A DNA stretch of 64,000 nucleotides from positions 434,001-498,000 of the forward strand of contig SNVD02013559.1 of the NCBI GenBank assembly GCA_013180625.2. Direction: 5' to 3'. Below, piece after piece: positions 11,235 to 22,069 of the stretch. This DNA comes from Boswellia sacra (taxonomy: Eukaryota; Streptophyta; Magnoliopsida; Sapindales; Burseraceae). Position 1 is the stretch's first letter, and each line of letters begins with the position of its first letter. The notes beneath the pieces are model-generated. The model saw only the letters and a list, made by a program, of their open reading frames with translations. It ran no database searches and was not told the DNA's origin. The translations under genes were made by a program, and so were the position numbers.

Positions 11235-11689
11235 GTTAGTTGATGAAAAAGGGGTTGTTATCACTGTACTTGATGTTCTAGGACAACATGTGATCTGGCC
11301 AAGAGAACTTGTCTTGGAAGAGGTGGGGTAAGAACTTAGCATGTATTTTTTTTATTATGTGTTATTTACAAATGTGTGCTAGTGAACAATTTGTTGCACC
11401 TTTTGTTCTTATGCTGTCCCCATCCGATGAACAAAAAAGCTGTGACACGAAATGCGTGAGGAGGGAGTTGAAAGCGCTACAAACTGAGAAGCCTCAAATT
11501 AATAATCCTAATTCTGTTGACATGTTTGAGGTTCTAGTAGAATCTTTGATGGTAGATGATACGGACAATGTCAAGGTTCAATTTGATGAAGGTTTGTTTA
11601 GGTACTATGTGCCTATATATCTGAATTGTGATGATTGTAGACATGTTATCAATTGTGAGGAACTGTCACAAAATAGCATCTCCCTTTAA
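11235..11689 (+). pseudogene. CACTA-associated protein remnant (DUF8039/Ulp1-like region)
   Basis: An exon-like stretch reads GVVITVLDVLGQHVIWPREL followed by VLEEVG and a GTAAG donor at about 11327. The V-LG-x-V-x-WP-x-x-L pattern is typical of the domain preceding the Ulp1-like protease in proteins of plant CACTA elements. A second stretch, ending at the stop at 11687-11689, reads VDDTDNVKVQFDEG and then VPIYLNCDDCRHVINCEEL, which resembles the beginning of the Ulp1-like part. No catalytic His/Asp/Cys of a Ulp1 protease is present, so it is truncated. The family assignment comes from pattern memory. Confidence 0.5.
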
Positions 11690-12359
11690 GATTTGTGCTT
11701 ATCAGCGTAGATTGAATATTCAATATGTTCTAACTTATTAAATCAAAATATTGGTAGAGATTTTGTGTATATTTGAAGTTTTTTTTTGAGAGATGACTGC
11801 TTGTTTGATTGAATTAATGGTTGAAGTAGCTAATGGAGTTATTTGGAGTTTGTTTGTTTTGCTGACACAACTCAAATTCTAATGGTTGAAGTATCTGTCA
11901 TTTAGCTTTGCTGGTATTTGGACCTTATGTTGCCTCTTGTGTTTGTAGTTGTTGGTTAATTTTGAAGTGCATAATATGCTTTTGTGTTGAAATAGCATTG
12001 CGGTTGGCTTCCAGTTTAATTTTTGGCTAGATATAAGACTTTTTCTAATTGAGGATATGATTTAATGAGCATGATTTTGATGTTGGTTTTGATGAGTACT
12101 TGTTAATTTGTAGTAATAGCTTTACTCACTTAATATTGTGTTATGAATTTGTATTTGTTGACATTGCTTGTTGAGGTTTGTGTTTGTTGCTTACAAATGT
12201 AAGCTTTGTGTTGCTTAAATATGTGAGTTATATTATTAATTTGTTGTCTTTGCATGAGTCTGCCTTTTCTGTAATTGTTGGGTAATAACATTGTTTTTGC
12301 TATCTAGGTGTTCTTGTATATGCATACACATATAAAACTAGATTTTTAAAAATAATAAA

Positions 12360-12840
12360 TATATAATACGTGTCGGTTTGAATTTTAAATTTAGGCCGAC
12401 ATGTATTATATATTTTTTTTATGTTTTCAAATATACATGTGGGCCAATAAACGACACAAGAAATATTTATGTCATACAGTTGAATGACACGTATATCCTA
12501 AATTTTAATCGATGAGTGTCATTCGATGAATGACATTACACGGTGTCACTTCATAAGTGACACAAATGAATTCATCTATATGTTGTTGGAGGACTGACAC
12601 TATATTTGTGTCACTTACAAGCGGACACATATTTAGTGTAAACTGACACGTTAATGGTAAATATTTGCTCCTTATATGTCTGTTTCTGAATGACATATAT
12701 TATATATTATTTTGTGTTGGTTTGACTAAGTGACAAGTATAGAAATATGTGATAGGTCACTTTATATCACACGAAAACCGACATATATAATGATATATGT
12801 CATTTTTTGGCTGACATAAAAAGCCAGTTTTGTTGTAGTG
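12360..12840. repeat. Right subterminal repeats and terminus of the CACTA-like element
   Basis: The block contains many copies of GTGTCA/TGACAC and related motifs in both orientations (for example near 12487, 12517, 12543, 12558, 12594, 12618 and 12647). It ends in GCCAGTTTTGTTGTAGTG at 12840. Clusters of such short repeats next to a CACTA terminus are the usual transposase-binding architecture. Confidence 0.7.
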
Positions 12841-13048
12841 ACTAGATATAAATTTTTAATCATTGATCTATAAAATCATATATATATATATATATAATAA
12901 ATTAATTTATGATGATATGTGTTTTGGTTTAATTTTCTTTTAAATTTAGACATAAATATCTAACCATTTAAACATTTAACTCTAAAATTGAAAATTTGAA
13001 ATAACTGCTGAGATGACATATCATAATTTGATCAAGAGAGATTATTGG

Positions 13049-13211
13049 CTGGATCCACTACACCATATAACTAGACTAATGTGGCATAGTAAGCCAATGG
13101 AATGCATCCAAAGTGGGAGAGAAAAAAAAAATTCAGTTTCTCTCCCACTTTGAGTGCATCCATTAGCTTGCTGCATCACAACAGTCCAACGATGTGGTGT
13201 AGCGGATGCAC
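13049..13211. mobile_element. Foldback MITE-like element (about 160 bp)
   Basis: The left arm (from GGATCCACTACACCATATAA) and right arm (reverse complement from GCATCCGCTACACCACATCG) are long imperfect inverted repeats of about 70 bases. They meet at GTGGGAGAGAAA / TTTCTCTCCCAC around a short A-rich loop near 13123-13135. The arms cover almost the whole element. I could not define a target duplication, so the superfamily is open. Confidence 0.75.
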
Positions 13212-14152
13212 GCAAGACTCTTTTTTTTATTAAACTACCACTTTAGTAAAAGCACGATGCTGTAGTCAAGAAACCCATCAGTACTTTGGGTTTCTTGTTC
13301 ACGATCTTTGGTTGCTACAACAGCATGTAATATAAACAAAGCCTTTCCGACTTTTGATAAATCTAATAATGATGATAAGGAATTTAGATGGGTACATATA
13401 TAAAGACTAAAGGGCTTCGTTAGCGAGATATCTTCCCTTAAAATGCTTGTATCAACATGTGATTTGTATGTTTATATTAAAGCACTAATTTCTTTTTCTT
13501 TTTCTTGTTATTTATTTTCCCTCTTTACCCTTAAATACAATTTTTAGTTTTCCAAGTGCTTAATGGAAAGTTTAAGGATTAAATATCTAACATGGATATG
13601 CTTCAGAATGTTGATACATATTGGAAAATTTATGTCAAAATATGCATTCTATATAACATGGTATAAATTTAAGATTATCATATTATTTATTTCATCATCA
13701 AATTATCCATTTGATAATCATTAATTAAATACATATCATTTGTGATAAAAAAAATTAAATAGAATTTGAGATCAAGATCATTGTTATACGCATAGATTAG
13801 TTACCTAACTTTCTTTGTTTGAGAGGAGAAACAAACATCAAAATAATATCAAAATTTTCAATACTTCTTGAAAAAAATTTATTCATCTAAATTTTAAAAC
13901 AGTTGCTCCCATGATGTTACCAACCCATTTCTTTTAGTCGGGTGTTGTTTTATTAAGTTTTAATTTAGCTATGGGAATCGAAATCGGATCTTTTAATATT
14001 AGTAGAAACACTATAGAAAAGAGCTTCGTTGAGATATTTTCAAGCCGCAAAATAAGGGACTATATACTATGCGTAATTTGTTGGGACATGATAAATGAAA
14101 TTGTCCGTAATTTTTTAATAAACAAATGGATATTGATTAGCCTGGCAAGGGA
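13212..14152. other. Unassigned non-coding DNA with a dispersed motif
   Basis: No gene is recognised. A 64-codon frame at 13971-14165 overlaps a roughly 110-base segment (13990-14110) that is clearly similar to 50590-50695. A shorter related string, GGGCTTCGTTAGCGAGATAT, occurs near 13430. These look like dispersed copies of one unknown repeat. Confidence 0.45.
13990..14110 (+). repeat. Dispersed repeat, copy 1 (related to 50590-50695)
   Basis: AAGAGCTTCGTTGAGATATT then TTCAAGCCGCAAAATAAGG and GGGACATGATAAATGAAATT correspond to AAGAGCTTCATTAAGATATC, TTCAAGCCACAAAACGAGG and AGGACATGATAAACGAAATT at the other locus. The two copies flank the central nest at some distance. No coding assignment is possible. 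Confidence 0.6.
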
Positions 14153-14343
14153 TTTTGTTGATTAATATGCTATACTTACAAAGTTTATAGACAAAGTTGA
14201 AGTAGCATTAAGTGAATGGAAACATTATTATGTGTTTTTAATGCTATAAATGTTGATGAGTCATGTGACATTGAATGAGTGATATTACCTCAATTTTCTA
14301 TACAAACTTTATAAATGAAGCATTACTCTTTTGTTGATTAATA
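14153..14343. mobile_element. Short foldback element flanked by 15-bp direct repeats
   Basis: TTTTGTTGATTAATA occurs at 14153-14167 and again at 14329-14343. The 161 bases between have partly complementary ends: CTTACAAAGTTTATAGACAA on the left pairs imperfectly with TACAAACTTTATAAATGAAG on the right. This looks like a small inverted-repeat transposon with its target duplication, although 15 bp is longer than the 8-9 bp usual for hAT or Mutator, so some of the match may be chance. Confidence 0.6.
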
Positions 14344-14357
14344 GTGCTCATTTTAAC

Positions 14358-14360
<3 letters not shown>

Positions 14361-14412
<52 letters not shown>
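14361..14412. repeat. (TA)n microsatellite
   Basis: A perfect run of 26 TA dinucleotides. A smaller TA run lies near 12880-12897. Confidence 0.97.
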
Positions 14413-14414
<2 letters not shown>

Positions 14415-14618
14415 TACTCACAAAAAAAAAATAATGTTAGACTTTTAAGCCAAATATAATCTAAAGTCTATAACCCGATGTGACAGCTTAAGTTACAAAA
14501 TCCTAATGGAGATGTAACTTCTCTTATTCATTTTTGCTTTTTTCTCCTCAAGTAAATTTTTGTCATGTAAGCTGTAACATCAAGTTGTAGACTTTTGTTT
14601 GTATTTAAGTTGATATTT

Positions 14619-14649
14619 CTTGAAATTGATTCTTTTAATCAATTTCAAG
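14619..14649. repeat. Perfect 13-bp hairpin
   Basis: CTTGAAATTGATT at 14619-14631 is the exact reverse complement of AATCAATTTCAAG at 14637-14649, with a 5-base loop. It stands in AT-rich non-coding DNA. It might be the centre of a small foldback element, but I could not extend the arms. Nothing else is recognised in 14413-15575. Confidence 0.6.
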
Positions 14650-15575
14650 GAATGTCACTTGTAAATTTAATAATATATCTTAACTAAGACAAATATATCA
14701 CATTATTTATGAACTTATAATCAGATAAAACTGTGAATATACAATTCCTTTTTTTTGGCTTGACTATTAATATTATTGACGGTTATTAAAATAAATACAA
14801 TCGAGTAGAGGTGTCTTTCTTGTTGAAAGTTATTCGAGCTTATGAGTATGATTTTATTAGATTATACCTTCATCCTAGGACTCTTTGTCTTGGCAATATA
14901 AGACCCTGTTACAAAAATGTTTGTTGAGTTAAGACAAAAGAACAATATTTCAGATTATATTGTGGCTCTTCAGCTGGACAAAAAAATAATAAAGAAAGAG
15001 GATAAATAATAATGATGCATTTGGAGACTTGGACCTTATTTTTCAACTTCACTCTTACAATCAATTTCCTAGATGTACAATGTCTAAAATCTAGAGATTC
15101 AGCATCTGATATGTTTTTCATTTCGGTGAGTCATGCAATGCCATAATTTTCAAGAGACATTTTAGCACAGACCAAAGTGGTACGCCACAAAATCACTAGT
15201 AAGCATAAAAGAAATCATGCATTTAGATGATATGAGATGATATTAATTAATAAGCATAAAATCTTTATTAGCTTCCAATTTTTTTTAACAATTATTAATT
15301 AATCACTAGCTACCTAACTTACACCAATTTAACAAGCATGTCCATAAAGCTAACTGTAGCTAATTGAACTTTATATATGACATGCATGTTTTTCTAAAAA
15401 GTTGAATTTTTATGGAACAATTAATATCTTAGAATAGCACATATTAATTAAATTTATAGTGGGGTCAGGCCTACAATTTGCATATAGTTTTTATCTATTA
15501 AATAGAGTGGTTAATTGAATACTTAATTTTTAATTATTTGGAAACCTTCGGCTTGATTGATGGTCAAGTCACCTT

Positions 15576-16152
15576 TATTGTGACAATAAGGATCGATTCA
15601 TGCTGAAACAAAGTGAGGTTGATAGGGAAAAAATATAGAGAATAGCAAAAGAAAGCACACAATAATTTGCGTTGTTTGGCTTTTAGCCTATGTCCATGCG
15701 TGAAGATAGAAGAACAATTATACTAACAAAATGGAGTATACAAAATTGAGGAATATCACTTAAATCCAAATCCTTAATTACACCCAAATATTTCTCATCA
15801 AACTAAACAAAAGAGCTCTCAAAACTCTTAAGAGAGGAATTGTGTTTTTGGGATGCCTTTTGCTCCTGGATGGCATCTCTATTTATAGTAGAGGGAAGCC
15901 AATGAATGTCAAAGTTTGCAGCAAAAGATACATGAACTAGCCACCAAAATTAGATTTTGTTTTGACCTTGTGAGAGACAAGTTTCTTCCATTTTGGTGGC
16001 ATTAGTTGTCTTTGCATGTGCCATTAATTCAAGCAATTTGAAAGCTTGAAAAATAAGGAGCAAAATGCATGTTTACGTATGAACCATGCATCGTAGTCAA
16101 ATTTCTCATGCTTGCATTTATCTGGGTTACTATTTAAGTCAAATTTTCAACA
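15576..16152 (-). repeat. 3' LTR of the Tork-like Copia
   Basis: It matches 49131-49711 throughout, including GAGAATAGCAAAAGAAAG near 15632 and TTTTCAACA at the inner end. The terminal TG has changed to TA here. The reverse-strand TATA box lies near 15880-15890. Just inside (16153-16166) the minus strand reads CCAAGGTGGAGATT, the polypurine tract. Confidence 0.88.
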
Positions 16153-16231
16153 AATCTCCACCTTGGCTTAAATAGTTACTAACTCCATAACCAATCTTCA
16201 ATTATCTTCTCCAAAAGATTTCTTGGGGAAT

Positions 16232-17840
16232 TTAGCAACTAAAAGGTCCAATCAAGTCCAAACTCCTTTTGAACTTGATTGTTGGAGTTGACTTCATCAT
16301 CATATCCACTAGATCGTTTGCCGTAGAGATCTTTTTCACAATAACTATTCCTTTAGATACAACCTCACGAATGAAATGATATCTAACATGAATATGCTTG
16401 GTCCTTTCATGATGCATTTGATTTTTAATCAAATATATTACACTTTGGCTGTCACAATAAACAACAGTAGCATCTTGTTGAAATTCAAGATCAATCACCA
16501 AGTTTCTTAACCAAATTGCTTCCTTTACTACTTCTGTTGCTGCCATATATTCAGCCTTGGTAGTAGACAAAGCAATTGTAGAGTGTAAACTTACTTTCCA
16601 ACTAACGGCACAACCGGATAATGTAAAGACTTATCCAGTGAAAGATCTCATTTTATCCAAATCTCATGCATAATCAAAATAAAAAAAACCAACGACGTTG
16701 CTACCAAGTTTGGCATTTCTTCCATATAGCAGACCAACATCTGTAGCTCCCCTTAAGTAACGAAGGATCCATTTTATAGCTTGCCAATAGGTTTATCCTG
16801 GATTATCCATATATCTACTAATGACACTAACAACATGTGAAAGATTTGATTGTGTGCAAATCATTGCATACATGAAGCTCCCAATTGCATTAGCACGAGG
16901 AGCACGAGCCATGTGTCCTCCTTCTCCTTTGATTAAGGTGACAATTTTGCTGAGAGTCAAAAATACGTTGCAAGTGGAGTACTTATAGGTTTAGAATTTT
17001 GCATACCAAACCGTTGTAGCACTTTCTCAATTTACTTCTTTTGTGATAAGTATAATCTGCCACCTGGTCGATCTTTGTAAATCTCCATACCTAAGATCTT
17101 CTTAGCAAAACCCAAGTCTTTCATTTCAAACTTACTACTGAGTAAAGTCTTCAACTTGTTAGTTTCATACATGCTTTTAGTAGCTATAAGCATGTCATCT
17201 GTAGCAAGTACACAAACAAACCATCTAAAAGCTTCTTGTGGTAAATATAGCTATCAAAATTACCCTTTGAGTAATCATATTCAATCATAAATGAATCAAA
17301 TTGCTTATGCCACCGTCGAGGAGACTGCTTCAGGCCATACAAGGATTTCTTTAGTAACAATAAGTGGTCCTCTTTTACTTGAACTACAAATCCTTTTGGT
17401 TGTTGCATGTAGATTTCTTCTTCAAGCTCACCATGCAAGAAAGCTGTTTTGACATCAGGTTGTTCTAACTCCAAGTCAAACATTGCAACAATGGCAAGCA
17501 AAACAAGAATAGAGCTATGCTTGACAACAGGTGAGAAAACTTCATTGAAGTTTACACTTTACTTTTGACTAAAGCCCTTTGCAACCAAGCATGCCTTGAG
17601 TCTAACTACTTCAACCCCTGATATTCCTTCCTTATTATCGAATATCCATTTACACCCAATAGTCTTTCGATCTTTAGGTGGTTTGACCAACTCCCATGTG
17701 TGATTTTTATGAATGGACTCGATCTCCTCATTCATAGCAATAATCCATTTGGTAGAATCAACACTGGAGATAGCCTCTGAATAAGTGGAAGGTTCTTGAT
17801 TCTCAATCGTCTCTATTGTGGACAATGCATAATGAACCAA
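16232..17840 (-). pseudogene. pol: Copia reverse transcriptase and RNase H, degenerate
   Basis: RNase H is recognisable from TIALSTTKAEYMAATEVVKE with DSQSVIYLIKN and HVRYHFIREVV (16232-16620). The upstream part includes DLDKMRSFTG and a stop. RT starts at about 17840-17559 with SIHKNHTWELVKPPKDRKTI and GCKWIF. It continues at 17501-17184 with DVKTAFLHGELEEEIYMQQP and SLYGLKQSPRRWHKQFDSFM. At the catalytic site the two residues before the Asp pair of Y-V-D-D are lost and the frame shifts (about 17195-17210), so the enzyme is dead. The frames are broken in several places between 16570 and 17560. Confidence 0.88.
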
Positions 17841-17858
17841 ATTTGCATGACCATATCA

Positions 17859-18900
17859 TTAAGGCAGTTTGATTCTCCTTTTTGTTCTTCTAGTTGCAAT
17901 ATTGTAATGTTGTTGTTTTTGAGGCATAGTATCTTGTTCTTGATTTTCTGGCTGAATGGACTGATGTGTAGTATCTACCTCAACCTCTACTTGCTTGCTC
18001 ATATCCTCATTCAAGCTTTCATCCATTGACTTTTCTTTTGGATGAAGCATGGATGTTTCATCAAAAGCAACATCTCTACTGAATAAGAATTTGGGTGACT
18101 TAGGATCAGGACAACATAACTTGTATCCTTTAACACCTGTTCCATAACTTGGAAATATAAACTTCTTTGCTCTAGGTTTGAGCTTTCCATCATTTACATG
18201 TGCAAATGCAGGACACCCAAATATTCTTAATTGTGAGTAATTAGTAGGAGTTCTAGACCATACCTCTTGTGGAGTTTTTAACCCAAGAACAGTTGATGGT
18301 GATCTATTCATGAGGTAGCAAGCTGTATTGATTGCTTCAGCCCAAAAATCTTTTGATAATCTATAATTAGAGAGAAGACATTGATCTCTCTCTAATAGTG
18401 TTCTATTTGTCCATTCCACAACTCCATTTTGCTGTGGCATTCCTCTAATAGTGCGATGTCTCACTATGCCTTCTTTCTTGCAAAATTCATCAAACTCCTT
18501 AGAACAAAATTCCAAGCCATTACCAGTTCTAAATCGTTTGACATTTTTGCTTGTCTAATTTACAATCAAACTCTTGAACTGCTTAAAATTGGAGAACACA
18601 TCATTTTTATGCTTCAAGAAATATACCCATATTTTTCTTGAGTAATCATCAACAAATGTCAACATTGATCGAAAACCACTTTTAGATGGGGTAGATGCTG
18701 GGCCTCATAAATATGAATGAATTTAATCAATCGTACCCTTTGTACAATGAACAGTGGTTCCAAACTTCACTCTACACTGTTTTCTAAAAACACAATGCTC
18801 ACACAAGTCAAGTTTGGAAATCTTTTGGTCACCAAGTAAATCTCGTTTACGCAATTCTACCATCTCTAGTTCACTCATACGCCTAGATGCATATGCCACA
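17859..18900 (-). pseudogene. pol: Copia integrase, catalytic residues lost
   Basis: The minus strand gives the end of the GAG-pre-integrase zinc region (LDLCEHCVFRKQCRVKFG, near 18785-18830) and the integrase core. The first catalytic Asp of D-D-35-E is Tyr (IHSYL, near 18715) and the following Trp is a stop. The second Asp is Gly (RFRTGNGLEF, near 18520). The Glu remains in QQNGVVEWTNRTLLER (near 18410). The C-terminal part (to 17859) contains FWAEAINTACYLMNRSPS and RIFGCPAFAHV, standard for Copia integrases, and ends in a basic stretch. Two of three catalytic acids are missing. Confidence 0.87.
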
Positions 18901-18929
18901 ATTTAGCAATATCAGATTCTGTATTTTAT

Positions 18930-19266
18930 AAAGATTATACAATAGTAGCACCAATATTATTACTTTGTTGAAGAAAGTATAAGCCTTTCATCAACTGTCC
19001 CTTTATAACAATGAGAGCACCTTTAACAACCTTTAAAACTCCATCTTGGGTTGAATACTTACAACCAAGTAAGTCAATAGTACTAAAGGATATAAGGTTT
19101 TTTGCTAAAGCTAGAACATGTAGCACATTGGTCAAGGTTCTAACAATATCATTGTGCATTTTGATTTGAACTATTCCAATTTGCACAAGTGGACAAGCAA
19201 GATTATTACCCATCAAAATAAAACCACTAGCCAACTAATAAGTGATAAACTAGTCTTTGTTTGGAC
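18930..19266 (-). pseudogene. pol: Copia protease / pre-integrase, left part of the split gene
   Basis: The minus strand reads MASGFILMGNN, then VQIKMHNDIVRTLTNVLHVL and LAKNLISFSTIDLLG with KVVKGALIVIKGQLMKGLYF. This is the end of the retropepsin domain and the start of the GAG-pre-integrase domain. At 19266 the frame stops at the border of Gypsy A. Its continuation, with the protease motif ILDLACSF (normally D-S-x), lies at 47889-47930. The active-site Ser is Leu and two Trp/Gln codons are stops. Confidence 0.85.
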
Positions 19267-20797
19267 TGACACATCCGAAAAAGGATTATCTCCTAAGTAT
19301 AGGAGTGTTGAAGTAATAAACCCGACAAGATTGGGGTCGATCCATGAGGAAGGGGATTTAGCAATACAAACTAAAGGATAAGAAATATGATATGAATAAT
19401 TCAAATAAATAACAAGATGATCTTAACAGATAAAAGTAAATATGGCAAGCGGTACAACCGACCATTCAAATGTAAAACAAAAACAAGAGGCGATAAAACC
19501 AACCATAGGAATAGGTGGTAAAGCCTACCATAACAAATGAAAGAACAAAAGAAAATAGAATAAAGAAATATACAAGTTGGAGGAATAAATACAACAACAA
19601 CGAAAGCTAAGGTTAAAGAATCCACCGTTGATATATCCGACAAGGATAAACAAACCAATTATAACTCAATTGCAATCCACACATCAAGGAGGTTCCAATC
19701 GGAAGATATGTCATTTAGACCCATTTTAGTTATATGAATCATATTTGTTTCATTACCAATATTTATACCACTTTTTATAAATAGATTCAAACATCCAATG
19801 TGTTAATCACCATATGTCTACAACAAATCAAGGTTCTTAAGTAGACTTATGTAGGTAAGGGAGAATCATACGATGTCTAGAAAGGATCCAAGCATTTGAT
19901 GTGTCAAGGATTGTCTACAATGGATCAAGACCTCCACTTTACGAGTGGTGTCAAAATTGATTAAGAAAATAAATATAAGACATATAAAATAAACAACAGA
20001 AGATTATGATTATTAAGCACATAGCAAAGGGTTAAGAAATCCTTGTTCTCATATTAAAGGTTTCACCTTTTCACTTTAGTAAGAGAGAATTTAGTGGAAC
20101 ATTATGCAAGAAAGAAAATAAATTGCAAGAACAAAATGATTTATTAATAATATTAAGAGAACAAAACACAAGAGCGAAGACACAATGTTAAGAGATCTCA
20201 ATCAAGAGTCAAGATGTCCTAATGGATGACAATTCACCTCTACTTATAGATACATTTAAGGGAAAACTTGTCAAATTACAAAGGGACAATTGTAAAATCT
20301 CTTGTTGATAATTCGATCATCATGTGCACTAATTTTGATCACCTGTTTTAACATCAAAATATTTAGAATTTTGATCATATGTCTTCATGAAATTTGTAGA
20401 TATTTCTCTTAACTTTCTAGAACATCTTGAATCATAGGTTTTCGATTTGTATTTCAAGAGATACGGTCAAAATATAGAGACATGCTCAGGCTAAGCTTGG
20501 GTTTGCTTTAAGCCCATTTTTCATCCATTAGACGCCCGAATTTCATGATCCTCGTGAAACACAATTTTGTAGGCAATTTAATCAGCTTTCCATCAAATCA
20601 AAATTGCACCATTCTGATCTATAAATAGAAAGTTATACTTATTCTACCAAACCTGCATCAAAAACTGAAATTAAGATGAAACTAATTCAGAAGATGCAAA
20701 AACTACAAATATGTTTAAGTCGAGGAATTTAATGACACTATTAGTGTAATACGATGACTTAAGGTCTTATTAATTATACACATTTAACTGTTCATCA
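19267..20797 (-). repeat. 3' LTR of Gypsy A
   Basis: It begins TGACACATCC (reverse of the LTR 3' end) and ends TTCATCA, like the other three LTRs of this family at 37717-39236, 43880-45407 and 46329-47883. The promoter TATA near 20240-20250 has changed (CTACTTATAG instead of CTATTTATAG). Next to it on the inside is a GT-rich polypurine tract on the minus strand (TTGGGGAGTG, 20799-20808). Confidence 0.92.
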
Positions 20798-20808
20798 CAC
20801 TCCCCAAC

Positions 20809-22069
20809 CAGCTTATTGCTAGTCCTTAGCAATTAAAGCATTAATATTTAGCAGTGATTTAAAGAATTTTACATCCAAGGTGGTCATTATTCTACTTTTC
20901 TTGATTCTACCCAAATAAATAAACTCTCACTAATTTTTTTTAAAGTCTTATATACCCTTTAGTCAAGATATTAACAAACCTTTTTTTGTACTCAATCGAC
21001 ACATGACTATTGGATTTTTTAGAAAGGAGCCATATTAGTTCTAATATTTGTCAAGGCTAACATCCTTAGGTAAGGGCTATCTTTTTTTTTTTGTTTTTTT
21101 AACTAATGCCTCATTAAACCATGTAATGAGCCTTAGGCTAATGAGTCCCAGACTAGCTGGCTTTAGGGCTTTAGGTGTTGAGACACCTCTACAAGCTTGA
21201 CGACTCGGGTTGTAGAGACTTTATTTTTGCTTAGAAAATTGTTGATAGTGCAATGTTCGATCTCCTTAAACTTTCTCCTTAATCCATGTAGCAAGCTTTA
21301 GGCCAATAGCTCCCAAATGAGTTGGTCTTAGGGTATTAGGTATTGAGGCACCCCTTAGGCTTAATTGCTCGAATTAAGGAGGCTATGAAACCAGACTTAT
21401 CCATAATTACTTATTTACACATTTCTCCTTTTTTTTTTTTTTTACTTTCCCCTTCTTTTGGTTGTTATCCTAAACAAAATAAAAGAACTTAAATATTGCA
21501 ACATTTCAATTTGTAATCCACAATCATGCATCAAGGTATGTGTGTGTGCCAAGAAAGGTTCATAAATATTGCTTAATGAGTATATGAGCAAACAATTTAT
21601 TAAATGATAAAGTTGTGAGAGTTCATAGGTTTGAATAATTCAAAGAAAAGTAAATAAGACAACCTCATTATAAAATTCAAAAATCAAAAGTAAATAAAAA
21701 CAAAATAGATAAAACGAATCTGAAAAGCACGAAATCAAGACAAAATAACAAGTGTTAGAATGCATTTCAAGAGCTCAAAATTGTACTCTTTACTCTGTCA
21801 TTCTTGACCTGGAATGCATCCCAAAAGGAATTGAACTCCTTACCCAGCCGCTCTAAATCTAATTACTTTTTTTTTTTTTTGCAAAAGGAAAAAAAACACA
21901 GCTATGTCTACCATCCTTTTCCCCTAAAACCAAATGAAACATTGTCCTCAATGTTTAAATGTAAAGAGATAAAATTTAGGAGACATTACCTGAAGCTTCA
22001 GTTATTCAAAAGAAACAACCTGAAAGACACTTAATTAAATGTAAAAAAAAAAAGGCAAGAAAAATTGCA
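20809..22069 (-). other. Gypsy A 3' non-coding region with paired ~170-bp repeats
   Basis: Two related units lie near 21110-21230 and 21285-21395, each with a run like AGGCTAATGAGTCCCAGACT or AGGCCAATAGCTCCCAAATG followed by TTAGGTGTTGAG/TTAGGTATTGAG. They correspond in reverse to the two units at 43262-43530 in Gypsy B. A short stretch near 21780-21870 matches B at about 42770-42900. No coding capacity is evident. Confidence 0.65.

Larger units (their letters stand above)
6635..12840 (+). mobile_element. CACTA-like (En/Spm) DNA transposon with captured gene fragment
   Basis: The right end reads, outward in, CACTACAACAAAACTGGC followed by TTTTTATGTCAG. The left end at 6635 is a mutated counterpart, CGTTACAAGAAGAAAGAG followed by TTTTTATGTCA. 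Both ends are flanked by the trinucleotide ACT (6632-6634 and 12841-12843), the 3-bp duplication expected of CACTA elements. Both subterminal regions are rich in TGACAC/TGTCA motifs. Inside are a cysteine protease gene fragment (7241-7480) and the remains of a CACTA protein (11235-11689). No TNP2 transposase remains, so the copy is non-autonomous. Confidence 0.72.
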
